Assembly (NCBI GenBank): GCA_003155135.1
Contig: PMFN01000022.1
Location: forward strand, 8,919 to 50,954
Length of the DNA stretch: 42,036 nt
Source: Acidimicrobiaceae bacterium
GTDB taxonomy: Bacteria > Actinomycetota > Acidimicrobiia > Acidimicrobiales > RAAP-2
Direction of reading: 5' to 3'
This document shows positions 14,328 to 23,594 of the stretch, piece by piece. Position numbers and translations under genes: made by a program. The first letter of the stretch is position 1, and each line of letters starts with the position of its first letter. Below the pieces are notes generated by a model that saw nothing but the letters and a program-made list of their open reading frames with translations, was not told the origin of the DNA and did not search any database.

Positions 14328-15782
14328 TCAGGCGCTCAGGCGGGCACTGAGCGTGTCGGGCAGCAGGTGGGCCACCGCCTCCATGGCGCGGTAGCCGACC
14401 TCGGCGGGCCCGAGGGCGTCGGGGCGCATGAGGTTCGACATGATGCGCAGCAGCTGGGTCATCAGCCACTCCGAGCGCATGCCGACACCCACACACAGCT
14501 GCACCGCCTGGGGGTTCGAGATGAGCCGGACGAAGGCGTTGGCGACCTTGTAGTAGTCGGCGTACGCGTGCGCGAGGCGCTCGTCGTAGAGGGCGAGCGC
14601 CTCCCGGCCACCACCGGCGAGCGCCTCGCCGACCGACGCGGCGGCCAGGCGGCCGGTCTCGTAGCCGTAGGCGATGCCCTCGCCGTTGAACGGGTTGATC
14701 GAGCCCCCGGCGTCGCCGACCACCACCGTGTTGGACCCAACGTGCGGCCCGACGGCCATCCCCATGGGCAATCGGCCGCCGGTCGGGGGCCCGAGGCAGG
14801 TCTCGGGGGTGAGGCCCCAGGACGTGGGGGCGTACTGGACGAAGGTCTCCATGAGCTTCGTGGTGTTGGCGCCCTTCCAACGCTTGTCGGTGGAGAGCAG
14901 CCCCACGCCCACATTCACCCGGCCGTCGCCGAGGGGGAAGATCCAGCCGTAGCCGGGCACCACCGTGCCCTCGGCGTCGCGGATATCGAGGTGGCTCTCG
15001 ATCCAGGGCTCGTCGTGGCGCGGCGACGTGTAGTACCCGCGGATGGCCATGCCCTGGGGGAGAGAGCGGTCACGGCTCGTGCCGAGGGCGCGCCCGAAGC
15101 GGGACAGGGAACCGTCGGCCACGACCACGTAGCGGGCGCGCAGCTCACGTTCGGTGCCCGCCTCGCGGTCGCGCACGGTTGCCCCCTGGCACTCGGGCAG
15201 CGCAGCGCCCTCGGCCGGCTCGCCGAGGATGGGTGCGAGCGCCTCGGTGCCCTGGAAGACCGTGGCTCCCGCCTTGGCCGCACGCTCGACGACGATGCCG
15301 TCGAGGTCGTGACGGGTGATGGTGTAGCCGTAGTTGGGGAAATGTGGGTGCTCGGGCCAGCGCATCTCGAGGGTCTTGCCGAAGCCGTTGGCCCGCAGAC
15401 CGTAGTAACGGTGCGCCCCCTCGAGCTGGTCCTCCACCCCCATGTCGGCCAGCTGGCGCACCGAGCGGGGGGTGAGGCCGTCGCCGCAGGTCTTGACCCG
15501 GGGGAAGTGTTTCTTCTCGACGAGCGCGACGTCCCAGCCGGCATCGGCGAGCCAATAGGCGCAGGCGGAGCCCGCCGGGCCGCCACCGACGACGAGCACG
15601 TCGTAGACGTGGGGCGCAGCCGTACCGTCACCGCTGCGGCGCGCCCGGGTCGAGGGCCGGCGGTTGGCGCCCTTCGCCGGCGAGCCAGCCGCCTTCGTCC
15701 CGGGGCGGCGGGGTGCCGAGGGCGAGCGTGATGAGCCGGTCGTACGCGGGGTGCCTGGGGGGGTCGTCGAGCTTTCGGTCAC
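14328..15782 (-). CDS. Geranylgeranyl-reductase-family FAD-dependent oxidoreductase
   Basis: The 484-residue flavoprotein of the GGR/digeranylgeranylglycerophospholipid reductase family reduces isoprenoid double bonds. FAD binding is shown by V-L-V-V-G-G-G-P-A-G-S-A (about residues 62-73), D-G-L-T-P-R-S-V and the C-terminal G-D-A-G-G-S-I-N-P-F-N-G-E-G-I. F-P-R-V-K-T-C-G-D-G-L is the family signature after the first acidic strand end. In mycobacteria a relative (MenJ) saturates a menaquinone isoprene unit; location beside nuoA suggests a similar role, by inference. Residues 1-57 are an unusual Ser/Pro/Arg-rich basic extension before the FAD domain. The GTG start at 15782 is supported by a leaderless -10. 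The 3' end is 19 bases from the convergent membrane-protein gene. Confidence 0.88.
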   Translation of the reverse strand: MTESSTTPPGTPRTTGSSRSPSAPRRPGTKAAGSPAKGANRRPSTRARRSGDGTAAPHVYDVLVVGGGPAGSACAYWLADAGWDVALVEKKHFPRVKTCGDGLTPRSVRQLADMGVEDQLEGAHRYYGLRANGFGKTLEMRWPEHPHFPNYGYTITRHDLDGIVVERAAKAGATVFQGTEALAPILGEPAEGAALPECQGATVRDREAGTERELRARYVVVADGSLSRFGRALGTSRDRSLPQGMAIRGYYTSPRHDEPWIESHLDIRDAEGTVVPGYGWIFPLGDGRVNVGVGLLSTDKRWKGANTTKLMETFVQYAPTSWGLTPETCLGPPTGGRLPMGMAVGPHVGSNTVVVGDAGGSINPFNGEGIAYGYETGRLAAASVGEALAGGGREALALYDERLAHAYADYYKVANAFVRLISNPQAVQLCVGVGMRSEWLMTQLLRIMSNLMRPDALGPAEVGYRAMEAVAHLLPDTLSARLSA

Positions 15783-15794
15783 GCCACGATCGTA
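15783..15794 (-). promoter_or_regulatory. Leaderless -10 element of the reductase gene
   Basis: On the minus strand TACGAT (15794-15789) is followed by six bases and the GTG at 15782. It lies in the 86-base divergent region shared with nuoA, for which only a weak TAAAAC at 15855-15860 is seen, eight bases before the nuoA GTG. Confidence 0.55.
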
Positions 15795-15868
15795 GGTGGT
15801 GGCCCGGTCCCGGCAGGCCGGACCCTCGATGTGCCTCCCCGGCAGACGCCGTGATAAAACCGACGCTC

Positions 15869-16327
15869 GTGGATCAATACCTGGCGATCTTCCTCTTGCT
15901 GGTCGTGGGGGTGCTCTTTGCTGCGGGTTCCTTCGTGGCGTCGGCGACCCTCGGACCGAAGAAGAAGCCGAGTGGGGCCAAAGTCGCCCCGTACGAGTGC
16001 GGCATCGTTCCTGACAAGGAGCCGCCCTCTCGCTTCCCCGTGCGCTTCTACCTGGTGGCGATGATCTTCATCATCTTCGACATCGAGATCGTCTTCCTCT
16101 ATCCCTTCGCCGTGATCTTCCGCCAGCTCGGCAGTTTCGGCCTCGTCGAGGTCCTGATCTTCTCCGTCGTGGTCTTCGTCTCGCTTCTGTACCTCGTGAG
16201 CACCGGCGCCCTCAGCTGGGGCCCCGCCAAGCGCCTCCAGAGCGGCATGCCGTCGCGCACGTCCGAGTCCACCATCACGAGGATCACCGCAGAGGCGGAC
16301 GGCCCCTCGACCCACCAGGCGGCATAG
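15869..16327 (+). CDS. nuoA: NADH-quinone oxidoreductase subunit A
   Basis: Membrane subunit of complex I at the junction of the hydrophilic and membrane arms. The 152 residues include three membrane helices (about 5-27, 60-82, 92-113), the loop motif P-Y-E-C-G (41-45) and [11 protein letters not shown] after it, all diagnostic. The C-terminal tail of about 35 residues is longer than in E. coli and Ser/Thr-rich. GTG at 15869 gives the family N-terminus V-D-Q-Y-L-A-I-F; an in-frame GTG at 15851 would add six residues. No Shine-Dalgarno is visible. First gene of the nuo operon, divergent from the reductase gene. Confidence 0.93.
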   Translation: MDQYLAIFLLLVVGVLFAAGSFVASATLGPKKKPSGAKVAPYECGIVPDKEPPSRFPVRFYLVAMIFIIFDIEIVFLYPFAVIFRQLGSFGLVEVLIFSVVVFVSLLYLVSTGALSWGPAKRLQSGMPSRTSESTITRITAEADGPSTHQAA

Positions 16328-16331
16328 GGCC

Positions 16332-16895
16332 ATGGGACTCGAGGACCTCCAGCACAATTTCCTGACGGGCAAGGTCGAGGACCTGGTCAAGTGGGCTCGC
16401 AAGTCGAGTGTCTGGCCGGCGACCTTCGGCCTCGCCTGCTGCGCAATCGAGATGATGTCCGCCGGTGCTGCTGACTACGACCTCTCGCGCATGGGGATGG
16501 AGGTCTTCCGGGCGTCGCCCCGCCAGGCCGACCTCATGATCGTGGCCGGGCGCGTCTCCCAGAAGATGGCGCCCGTGCTGCGGCAGGTCTACGACCAGAT
16601 GATGGAGCCCAAGTGGGTCATCTCCATGGGCGTGTGCGCGTCGACCGGCGGCATGTTCAACAACTACGCCATCGTCCAGGGCGTCGATCAGATCGTCCCC
16701 GTCGACGTCTACGCGCCGGGATGCCCGCCCTCACCCGAGACGCTCATTCACGCGATCCTGACCCTGCACGAGAAGATCCTCCAGGGCCACATCACCCGCC
16801 GGCCCGGTGAACCCCTGGGGCTGCGCAGCGACGACCCGGCACAGGGATGGGTCCCCGAGGTCCCCGGCGCCGTCCGGGTGGCCACGCCGCGATGA
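16332..16895 (+). CDS. nuoB: NADH-quinone oxidoreductase subunit B
   Basis: Carries iron-sulfur cluster N2, the last electron donor to quinone. All four ligands are seen: the adjacent C36-C37 in G-L-A-C-C-A-I-E, C102 in M-G-V-C-A-S-T-G-G and C131 in [10 protein letters not shown]. The 187 residues include a C-terminal tail beyond the conserved core, ending at ...V-A-T-P-R. The ATG lies four bases after nuoA's stop, and the stop overlaps nuoC's ATG. Confidence 0.97.
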   Translation: MGLEDLQHNFLTGKVEDLVKWARKSSVWPATFGLACCAIEMMSAGAADYDLSRMGMEVFRASPRQADLMIVAGRVSQKMAPVLRQVYDQMMEPKWVISMGVCASTGGMFNNYAIVQGVDQIVPVDVYAPGCPPSPETLIHAILTLHEKILQGHITRRPGEPLGLRSDDPAQGWVPEVPGAVRVATPR

Positions 16896-17413
16896 CCCAG
16901 GGCACGAGCACCGGAGAGGCCGAGTCGATCAACGCCACCCTGCTGCCTGAGGTCCCCCGCGCGGTCGGCACCCTCACCGACGAGATCGCCTTCCCCGAGC
17001 GAGCCCACTACGCCCGCTTCGTGGCGGCCTACCGCCAGGCTGGCTTCGAGACCTGTTCGGACCTGTGCGCGGTGGACTACCTGAGCCACCCCGGGCGCGT
17101 CCTGCCCGAGGGCGTCGCCGCCGAGCGCTTCGAGGTCGTCGTCAACCTGCTGTCGCTCTCGGCCAAGCGCCGGGCGCGCATCCGGGTCCAGGTCCCCGCC
17201 GCGGACCCGGTGGTCGACAGCATCTTCGACGTCTACCCCGGCACCGAGGCCATGGAGCGCGAGGCCTTCGACCTCTTCGGGATCCGCTTCGCGGGGCACC
17301 CCGACCTGACCCGCATCCTCATGCCCGAGGACTGGGAGGGACACCCGCTGCGCAAGGACTACGGCGTGGGGCGGGTGCCGGTGCAGTTCAAGGAAGCGCC
17401 GGGGCCACGATGA
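16892..17413 (+). CDS. nuoC: NADH-quinone oxidoreductase subunit C
   Basis: The 30-kDa-type subunit of the peripheral arm; no cofactor. The 173 residues hold the family signature [20 protein letters not shown] followed by [16 protein letters not shown]. It is separate from nuoD, unlike the fused nuoCD of E. coli. ATG at 16892 overlaps the nuoB stop (ATGA), and the end overlaps nuoD likewise. Confidence 0.95.
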   Translation: MTQGTSTGEAESINATLLPEVPRAVGTLTDEIAFPERAHYARFVAAYRQAGFETCSDLCAVDYLSHPGRVLPEGVAAERFEVVVNLLSLSAKRRARIRVQVPAADPVVDSIFDVYPGTEAMEREAFDLFGIRFAGHPDLTRILMPEDWEGHPLRKDYGVGRVPVQFKEAPGPR

Positions 17414-18768
17414 CCGACACCATGCCCGACGGCACGCGGCGGGTCGCCCGCTGGAGCCCGACCGAAACCTCCGAGGGGGCCCAGGAGCTCGAGACACGCG
17501 ACGAGACCACCCCCGAGGCGCTCGGCCGCGAGGTCGGTGCCGTCCTGCGCATGCCCGAGGGACATGTGCTCGACGCCGGCCAGATCGACGTCGAGCGGCG
17601 CGACGACGAGACGATGATCATCAACATGGGCCCCCAGCATCCGTCGACCCACGGGGTGCTCCGGCTCATGCTCGAGCTCGACGGCGAGGTGGTGCTGCGC
17701 ACGAAGCCGGTGGTCGGCTACCTCCACACCGGCATGGAGAAGACGGGGGAGGAGCTCACCTACGTCCAGGGTGCCACCAACGTGACGCGCATGGACTACC
17801 TCTCGCCGCTGCACAACGAGCTCGTCTTCTCACTCGCCACCGAGGCGCTGCTCGGGGTCGAGCTCCCGGCGCGCGCCACGTGGATCCGCATGCTCATGAC
17901 CGAGCTCAACCGCATCTCGTCGCACCTCATGTGGATGGCAACCAACGGGATGGACCTCGGGTCCACGTCGATGATGATCTACGGCTTCCGTGAGCGCGAG
18001 ATGGTGCTCACCTTCTTCGAGAAGACGACCGGGCTGCGGATGAACCACAACTACATCCGCCCCGGCGGCGTCGCCGCCGATCTCCCCGACGGGTGGGAGG
18101 ACGACGTGAACGTGATCTGCGACACGGTCATGGAGCGGACCTACGAGTACGACGAGCTCCTCACCGGCCAGCCCATCTTCCGGGCGCGCACCGAGGCGGT
18201 CGGGAACCTGACAGCCGAAGAGGCCCTCGCCCTCTCGGCCACCGGGCCGCTCTTGCGCTCGACCGGGGTGCCCTGGGACCTGCGCCGGGCCATGCCCTAC
18301 CTCGCCTACGACGAGGTGGAGTTCGACGTCATCGTCGGTACTTACGGCGACAACTTCGACCGGTACTCGATCCGACTGAACGAGATCCGCGAGTCCATCC
18401 GCATCGTGCGCCAGCTCGTCGAGCGCATGCCGCCGGGCGACTACCGGGTCCAGGACCGCAAGGTCACCCCACCGCCGCGTGGCCGGATCGACGAGTCCAT
18501 GGAAGCGCTCATCCACCACTTCAAGGTCTTCACCGAGGGCTTCCGGGTCCCCGAGGGCGAGGTCTACGTCGCCATCGAGAGCCCGCGCGGCGAGCTCGGG
18601 TGCTACATGGTCTCCGACGGCACCTCCAAGCCCTACCGGCTGCACATCCGTGGGCCGAGCTTCGTCAACCTCCAGTCGCTGCCGCTGCTGCTGCGCGGCG
18701 GCGTGATGGCCGACGCGGTCGCGGTGATCTCATCGGTCGATCCCGTCATGGGCGAGGTCGACCGTTGA
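17410..18768 (+). CDS. nuoD: NADH-quinone oxidoreductase subunit D
   Basis: The 49-kDa-type subunit that forms the quinone site with NuoB. The 452-residue chain contains N-M-G-P-Q-H-P-S-T-H-G-V-L-R, in which the His-rich loop contacts the quinone head, P-V-V-G-Y-L-H-T-G-M-E-K, and the C-terminal E-S-P-R-G-E-L-G-C-Y. About 60 residues precede the conserved core, an N-terminal extension rich in Glu and Thr; a start at a later Met cannot be excluded, but the ATGA overlap with nuoC supports 17410. No frame problems. Confidence 0.96.
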   Translation: MTDTMPDGTRRVARWSPTETSEGAQELETRDETTPEALGREVGAVLRMPEGHVLDAGQIDVERRDDETMIINMGPQHPSTHGVLRLMLELDGEVVLRTKPVVGYLHTGMEKTGEELTYVQGATNVTRMDYLSPLHNELVFSLATEALLGVELPARATWIRMLMTELNRISSHLMWMATNGMDLGSTSMMIYGFREREMVLTFFEKTTGLRMNHNYIRPGGVAADLPDGWEDDVNVICDTVMERTYEYDELLTGQPIFRARTEAVGNLTAEEALALSATGPLLRSTGVPWDLRRAMPYLAYDEVEFDVIVGTYGDNFDRYSIRLNEIRESIRIVRQLVERMPPGDYRVQDRKVTPPPRGRIDESMEALIHHFKVFTEGFRVPEGEVYVAIESPRGELGCYMVSDGTSKPYRLHIRGPSFVNLQSLPLLLRGGVMADAVAVISSVDPVMGEVDR

Positions 18769-19391
18769 GCCACTTCTCCCGCGAAACAGCCGAGCGGGCG
18801 CGCGCCCTCGTCGCTCTCTACCCCGAGCGGCGCTCGGCGCTCATCCCGATGTGCCACCTCGCCCAGGAGCAGGACGGCTGGCTCACCGAAGAGGCCATGG
18901 AGGACATCGCCGAGCTGTGCGGCGTCACACCGGCCGAGGTGCGCGGGACGGCCACCTTCTACGACATGCTCCACACCGAACCGGTCGGCGAGTACGTGAT
19001 CTCGGTGTGCACCAATATCGCCTGCCTGCTCGGCGGCGCGGACGAGCTCCTTGAGCACGCCGAGGAGCGCCTCGGCGTGCGGGCCGGCGGCTCGACCACC
19101 GACGGGCTGTTCACCCTCGAAGAGGCCGAGTGCCTCGCCGACTGCGACTTCCCGCCGTGCGTCCAGGTGAACAGCCGCTTCGTCCGCCGCCAGAGCGCGG
19201 AGGACTTCGACCGCCTCTTGGACGAGCTGGCGAGCGGCGCGCTGGCCGACGAGGTGCCCAAGCACGGCACCTTGATCCGGGTCCGCCGCGACGGTGGGCT
19301 GCGCGCCGGCCGCTCCGAGGTCGCCGAGGAGCGCAGAGCCATGTCGGCGGCCCAGGCCGAGCGCGCCGCCGCCGGAAAGGACGCCTCCTGA
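18765..19391 (+). CDS. nuoE: NADH-quinone oxidoreductase subunit E
   Basis: The 24-kDa-type thioredoxin-fold subunit with [2Fe-2S] cluster N1a. The ligands follow the family spacing: C82-x4-C87 in V-C-T-N-I-A-C and C123-x3-C127 in E-C-L-A-D-C. The 208 residues include about 45 extra at the C-terminus, Ala/Arg-rich. The only start that fits is TTG at 18765, overlapping the nuoD stop as TTGA; the conserved N-terminus S-H-F-S-R-E-T begins immediately after it. The stop overlaps the nuoF ATG by one base. Confidence 0.93.
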   Translation: MSHFSRETAERARALVALYPERRSALIPMCHLAQEQDGWLTEEAMEDIAELCGVTPAEVRGTATFYDMLHTEPVGEYVISVCTNIACLLGGADELLEHAEERLGVRAGGSTTDGLFTLEEAECLADCDFPPCVQVNSRFVRRQSAEDFDRLLDELASGALADEVPKHGTLIRVRRDGGLRAGRSEVAEERRAMSAAQAERAAAGKDAS

Positions 19392-20695
19392 TGGCTCTCA
19401 CCGACGCCCCCCGCATCGTCACCTCACGCATGGGCCGCGACGACAGCCACACCCTCGGGCGCTACCTCGAAGCCGGCGGCTACGACGGGCTGCACAAGGC
19501 ACTGTCGATGACGCCCGAGGCCGTGGCCGCCGAAGTGGACGAGGCCAGCCTGCTCGGGCGCGGGGGAGCAGGCTTCCCTGCCGGGCGTAAGTGGTCGATG
19601 CTGCGCAAGGCTCCGGTCACCTACCTCGTGATCAACGGCGACGAGAGCGAGCCGGCGACCTTCAAGGACCACCTGCTCATCGAGCGCGACCCGCACCAGC
19701 TGGTCGAGGGCGTACTCATCGCCGCCTACGCACTCCAGGTCACCCAGGCGTTCATCTATATCCGCGGCGAGTTCGCCCTCGGCCTCGAGCGGGTGACCCA
19801 GGCGGTGAACGACGCCTACGCCCACGGGGCGATCGGCTCGGACATCTTCGGCTCGGGGTTCTCCGTCGACGTCGTCGTGCACCCGGGTGCGGGCGCCTAC
19901 ATCTGCGGCGAGGAGACTGCGCTGATCGAGTCCCTCGAGGGCAAGCGCGGCTTCCCCCGGATCAAACCCCCGTTCTTCCCCGCCGTCATCGGCCTCTACG
20001 GGGAGCCGACGGTGGTCAACAACGTCGAGACGATGTCGAACCTGCCGTGGATCATCAACAACGGGGGCGCGGCGTTCGCCGGCCTCGGACTCGGCCGGTC
20101 GACGGGCACCCGGCTCTTCGCCCTGTCGGGCCACGTGCGCAACCCGGGCGTCTTCGAGCTCGAGATGGCCAAAACGACGTTCCGTGACCTGATCTACGCG
20201 CCCACCCTCGGCGGGGGCATCACCGGGGGGAACACCCTGAAGGCGTTCATTCCCGGCGGCGTCTCGGCGCCCTGGTTCGGGCCGGACCAGGTGGACCTGG
20301 CGCTCGGCCAGGACGAGGTGGCCGAGGCGGGCTCGATGCTCGGCTCGGGCTCGATCGTCGCCATGGACAGCTCGACATGCATGGTGCGCGCCGCCTGGCG
20401 GATCACCAAGTTCTTCAGCCGCGAGTCCTGCGGGCAGTGCACGCCGTGCCGCGAGGGTTCGGGCTGGCTCGAGCGCGTGCTGTACCGCATCGAGCACGGC
20501 GGGGGCCGCGAGGAGGACCTCGACTTGTTGCTCGACGTCAGCGACAACATCTCACCGGGGCTCGCCTGGCCGCCGCAGCAGACGACCATCTGCGTGCTCG
20601 GCCCCTCGATCCCCTCCTCGATCAACTCGGCCATCTCGATGTTCCGTGACGAGTTCCTCGTCCACATCAAGGAAGGTGCCTGTCCCTATGGTTGA
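19391..20695 (+). CDS. nuoF: NADH-quinone oxidoreductase subunit F
   Basis: The NADH-oxidising 51-kDa-type subunit with FMN and cluster N3. G-R-G-G-A-G-F-P-A-G-R-K-W (about residue 57) binds FMN/NADH, and N-G-D-E-S-E-P and G-A-G-A-Y-I-C-G-E-E-T-A-L follow. Cluster ligands C347, C350 and C353 lie in E-S-C-G-Q-C-T-P-C-R-E-G, with the fourth at C401. The spacing between the third and fourth Cys is 47 residues, against about 40 in E. coli-type proteins, owing to the W-P-P-Q-Q-T-T-I segment. 434 residues in all. It overlaps nuoE and nuoG. Confidence 0.96.
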   Translation: MALTDAPRIVTSRMGRDDSHTLGRYLEAGGYDGLHKALSMTPEAVAAEVDEASLLGRGGAGFPAGRKWSMLRKAPVTYLVINGDESEPATFKDHLLIERDPHQLVEGVLIAAYALQVTQAFIYIRGEFALGLERVTQAVNDAYAHGAIGSDIFGSGFSVDVVVHPGAGAYICGEETALIESLEGKRGFPRIKPPFFPAVIGLYGEPTVVNNVETMSNLPWIINNGGAAFAGLGLGRSTGTRLFALSGHVRNPGVFELEMAKTTFRDLIYAPTLGGGITGGNTLKAFIPGGVSAPWFGPDQVDLALGQDEVAEAGSMLGSGSIVAMDSSTCMVRAAWRITKFFSRESCGQCTPCREGSGWLERVLYRIEHGGGREEDLDLLLDVSDNISPGLAWPPQQTTICVLGPSIPSSINSAISMFRDEFLVHIKEGACPYG

Positions 20696-23594
20696 GCGGA
20701 CCCCGGCTTCGGGTGGCCCGAGCGTGTCCAGTGCTGCGACCGACGAGACGGTGCACTTCGTCCTCGACGGCCAGCCGGCGACGGCGCGCAAGGGAGAGAT
20801 GCTGATTGCCGCCGCCGAGCGCGCCGGCACCTTTATCCCGCGCTTCTGCTACCACCCCCGCATGAAGTCGGTGGGCGTCTGCCGCATGTGCCTCGTCGAG
20901 GTCAGCGGCCCGCGCGGGGCGACGCTCCAGCCGTCGTGCTTCGTGGCGGTCGGCGAGGGGATGGAGGTCGACACCCGCTCGGAGAAGGTGAAGAAGGCCC
21001 AAGACGGCGTCTTGGAGTTCCTCCTCGTGAACCACCCGCTCGACTGCCCGGTCTGTGACAAGGGCGGCGAGTGCCCGCTCCAGGACCAGACGTTCGCCTA
21101 CGGGCCGGGTGAGAGCCGCTTCATCGAGGAGAAGCGCCACTTCGAAAAGCCCATCGCCATCTCCGAGCTCGTCCTGCTCGACCGTGAGCGCTGCATCCAG
21201 TGCAGCCGCTGTACGCGCTTCGCCGAGGACGTCGCCGGCGAGGCCCAGATCGACTTCGCCGGCCGCGGTGAGCTGGTCGAGGTGGCCACGTTCCCCGGCG
21301 AGCCGTTCTCGTCGTACTTCAGCGGCAACACCGTCCAGATCTGCCCGGTCGGCGCACTGACCGCCACCCCCTACCGCTTCACGGCGCGCCCCTGGGACCT
21401 CGACCAGGTGGAGTCCACGTGCACGACGTGCTCCTTCGGCTGCCGTGTCGCCGTGCAGTCCTCGGCCAACCGGCTCACCCGGCTCCTCGGCATCGATTCG
21501 GATCCGGTCAACCACGGATGGCTGTGCGACAAGGGCCGCTTCGTCTTCGAGTCGACCAACGGCGACGAGGTCGCCACCGGGCCAGCCCCGGCCATCGCTG
21601 TCGCCACTGCCGCCGACGAGGTCGATGTGGTCCCGGCCACCGCCAGCCAGGCCGTCTCCTTGGGCCCGACGCGCGGGCAGTTCGCCGGCGAGGCACGTAG
21701 CGACCACTCCGTGGTCTCGAACCGCCTGACCGAGCCGCTCGTGCGCAAGGGCGGCGAGCTCGTGCCCACCAGCTGGGGCGAGGCCCTCGGTGTCGTCGCC
21801 GAGCATCTCGGCGCGTCGAAGTCCGAGCACGGCGCCGGCTCGATCGGCGTGCTGGGCGGGGCCCGGCTCACCAACGAGGGTGCCTACGCCTGGGCCAAGC
21901 TGGCCAAGGGCATACTCGGCACCGACTCGGTCGACGCCCAGCTGGGCGACGGGCTCCCCGCCGAGCTGGTCTTCGGCCTGCCGCGCGCCACCATCGACGA
22001 GGCGTGCGACGCCACGACCGTGGTGCTCCTGGCCGGCGACGTGCGCGAGGAGCTGCCGGTGCTGTTCCTGCGCTTGCGCGACTCGGTGACCAACGGCCAC
22101 ACGAAGCTCCTCGAGATCAGCCCCGTCCGCACGTCGCTCAGCGCGTATGCCGCCGTCAGCCTGCGGGTGCGCCCCGGCGACAGCCCGGCGGTCGCCGCCA
22201 GCGTGGTGCGCGAGGGCGCCCCGTCGCTCTTCGCCCACCCCGAGGGCCCCACCTTCTCGGCCGAGGACCTCGCCGCCGCCCGCGCGCTCCTCGCCGCACC
22301 CGAGGGCGGGCGCCCCGGTGACGGCGTGGTGGTGGTGCTCGGCCGCCCCTCGCTCGCCGAAGGCGCGCAGGTGACGGCCGCCGCCGCCGCCGCACTGGCC
22401 GAGGCGCTGCCCGGGGCGCGCTTTCTCCCCGCCCTTCGCCGTGGCAACGTCTTCGGCGCCCTCGAGATGGGCCTGGCCCCGGGGCTGCTCCCCGGCCGCG
22501 TCTCCCTCGACGCCGGGCGCGAGTGGTTCGCCGCCGCCTGGGGTGGCGCACCGGAGGCGGCCGGCCTCGACGCCGACGGCATCCTTTCCGCCCTCGCCGG
22601 CGAGGGTGAGGCGCCCGGTTCGGTCACGAGCCTCGTCCTCCTCGGTGCCGATCCGCTCACCGACTTCCCCGACGCTGACCTCGCCGTGCGCGCACTCGGG
22701 GCTGCCGACTTCGTGGTGGCCGTCGCCGGGCACCCGTCGCCCTCCACTGCCCACGCCGACGTCGTGCTGCCCGCCGCCGTTGCCCACGAGCGTGTGGGGA
22801 CGACCACCAACATCGAGGGCCGGGTCTCGCGCCTCGGCCAGAAGCTGGTGCCGCCGGGCCAGGCCTGGTCGGACTGGATGATCGCCGCCGAGCTGGCCCA
22901 GAGCCTGGGTGCCGACCTCGGCTTCGGCGGCGTCGCCGACCTCGAGTCCGAGATCGCCGCCCTCGCCCCCTCGTGGGCCGGCTTCACCCCGGCCGTGCTC
23001 GACCACCTGGGCGCGCACGATGGTTTGGTGGTCCCGCTCGGGGCCGACCGGGGCACGGGGCGGGCGCCGATCCCCACCGACCCCATCGCCATTCCCGGTG
23101 TCGAGTCGGTCGAGCACCAGGGCGCGGCGCTCTGGGTCGGCCTGATCGAGCCCCTCGCAGGCGAGGGGAGGCCGGACCTCGCCGGCGCTCAGGAGAAGCC
23201 AGCGGTCGGCGCGGGCGTGGCGTGGCGGGCCGAGACGCCCCGCGTGCCGGCCCCCGACAGCTACTCGCTCCGGCTCGTGGCCACCCGACGGCTCTACGAC
23301 CGTGGCAGCGCGGTCGCGTCGTCGCCCTCGCTCGTCGCCCTCGTCCCTGACGCCGTGGCCCGGGCCAACCCCTATGACCTCGACCGCATCGGGGCGACGA
23401 GCGGCGACCGGGTCCGGATCCGCTCCGCACGCGGTGCAATCGAGCTGGCGGTCGACGCCGACGTGCACGTGGCGCGCGGCGTGCTCGCCGTCGACTTCAA
23501 CGTCGGCGCCGGGGACGGCCCGGCGAATGTCGCCGCCTCGCTCATCGAGGCGGGGGCTGCGGTCAACGACGTGCGCCTGGAGTCGCTCGCATGA
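20688..23594 (+). CDS. nuoG: NADH-quinone oxidoreductase subunit G
   Basis: The large 968-residue subunit that relays electrons from NuoE/F to NuoI. The N-terminal [2Fe-2S] ferredoxin has C-Y-H-P-R...G-V-C-R-M-C. Next come D-C-P-V-C-D-K-G-G-E-C (His/Cys cluster N5) and R-C-I-Q-C-S-R-C-T-R-F with the later C-P-V-G-A-L (N4). The optional cluster N7 motif is intact: C245-x2-C248-x3-C252-x27-C280. Residues about 290-340 form an Ala/Thr/Val-rich linker before the molybdopterin-oxidoreductase-like domain, which has no metal cofactor in complex I. ATG at 20688 overlaps nuoF by eight bases; the ferredoxin core begins about 20 residues later, so a GTG at 20724 is an alternative start. Confidence 0.95.
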   Translation: MVERTPASGGPSVSSAATDETVHFVLDGQPATARKGEMLIAAAERAGTFIPRFCYHPRMKSVGVCRMCLVEVSGPRGATLQPSCFVAVGEGMEVDTRSEKVKKAQDGVLEFLLVNHPLDCPVCDKGGECPLQDQTFAYGPGESRFIEEKRHFEKPIAISELVLLDRERCIQCSRCTRFAEDVAGEAQIDFAGRGELVEVATFPGEPFSSYFSGNTVQICPVGALTATPYRFTARPWDLDQVESTCTTCSFGCRVAVQSSANRLTRLLGIDSDPVNHGWLCDKGRFVFESTNGDEVATGPAPAIAVATAADEVDVVPATASQAVSLGPTRGQFAGEARSDHSVVSNRLTEPLVRKGGELVPTSWGEALGVVAEHLGASKSEHGAGSIGVLGGARLTNEGAYAWAKLAKGILGTDSVDAQLGDGLPAELVFGLPRATIDEACDATTVVLLAGDVREELPVLFLRLRDSVTNGHTKLLEISPVRTSLSAYAAVSLRVRPGDSPAVAASVVREGAPSLFAHPEGPTFSAEDLAAARALLAAPEGGRPGDGVVVVLGRPSLAEGAQVTAAAAAALAEALPGARFLPALRRGNVFGALEMGLAPGLLPGRVSLDAGREWFAAAWGGAPEAAGLDADGILSALAGEGEAPGSVTSLVLLGADPLTDFPDADLAVRALGAADFVVAVAGHPSPSTAHADVVLPAAVAHERVGTTTNIEGRVSRLGQKLVPPGQAWSDWMIAAELAQSLGADLGFGGVADLESEIAALAPSWAGFTPAVLDHLGAHDGLVVPLGADRGTGRAPIPTDPIAIPGVESVEHQGAALWVGLIEPLAGEGRPDLAGAQEKPAVGAGVAWRAETPRVPAPDSYSLRLVATRRLYDRGSAVASSPSLVALVPDAVARANPYDLDRIGATSGDRVRIRSARGAIELAVDADVHVARGVLAVDFNVGAGDGPANVAASLIEAGAAVNDVRLESLA

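Noticed and set aside
15783..15868. A Rex operator between the reductase gene and nuoA
   Set aside because: I looked for TTGTGAA-N6-TTCACAA and close variants here and upstream of rex and hemA and found none worth reporting.
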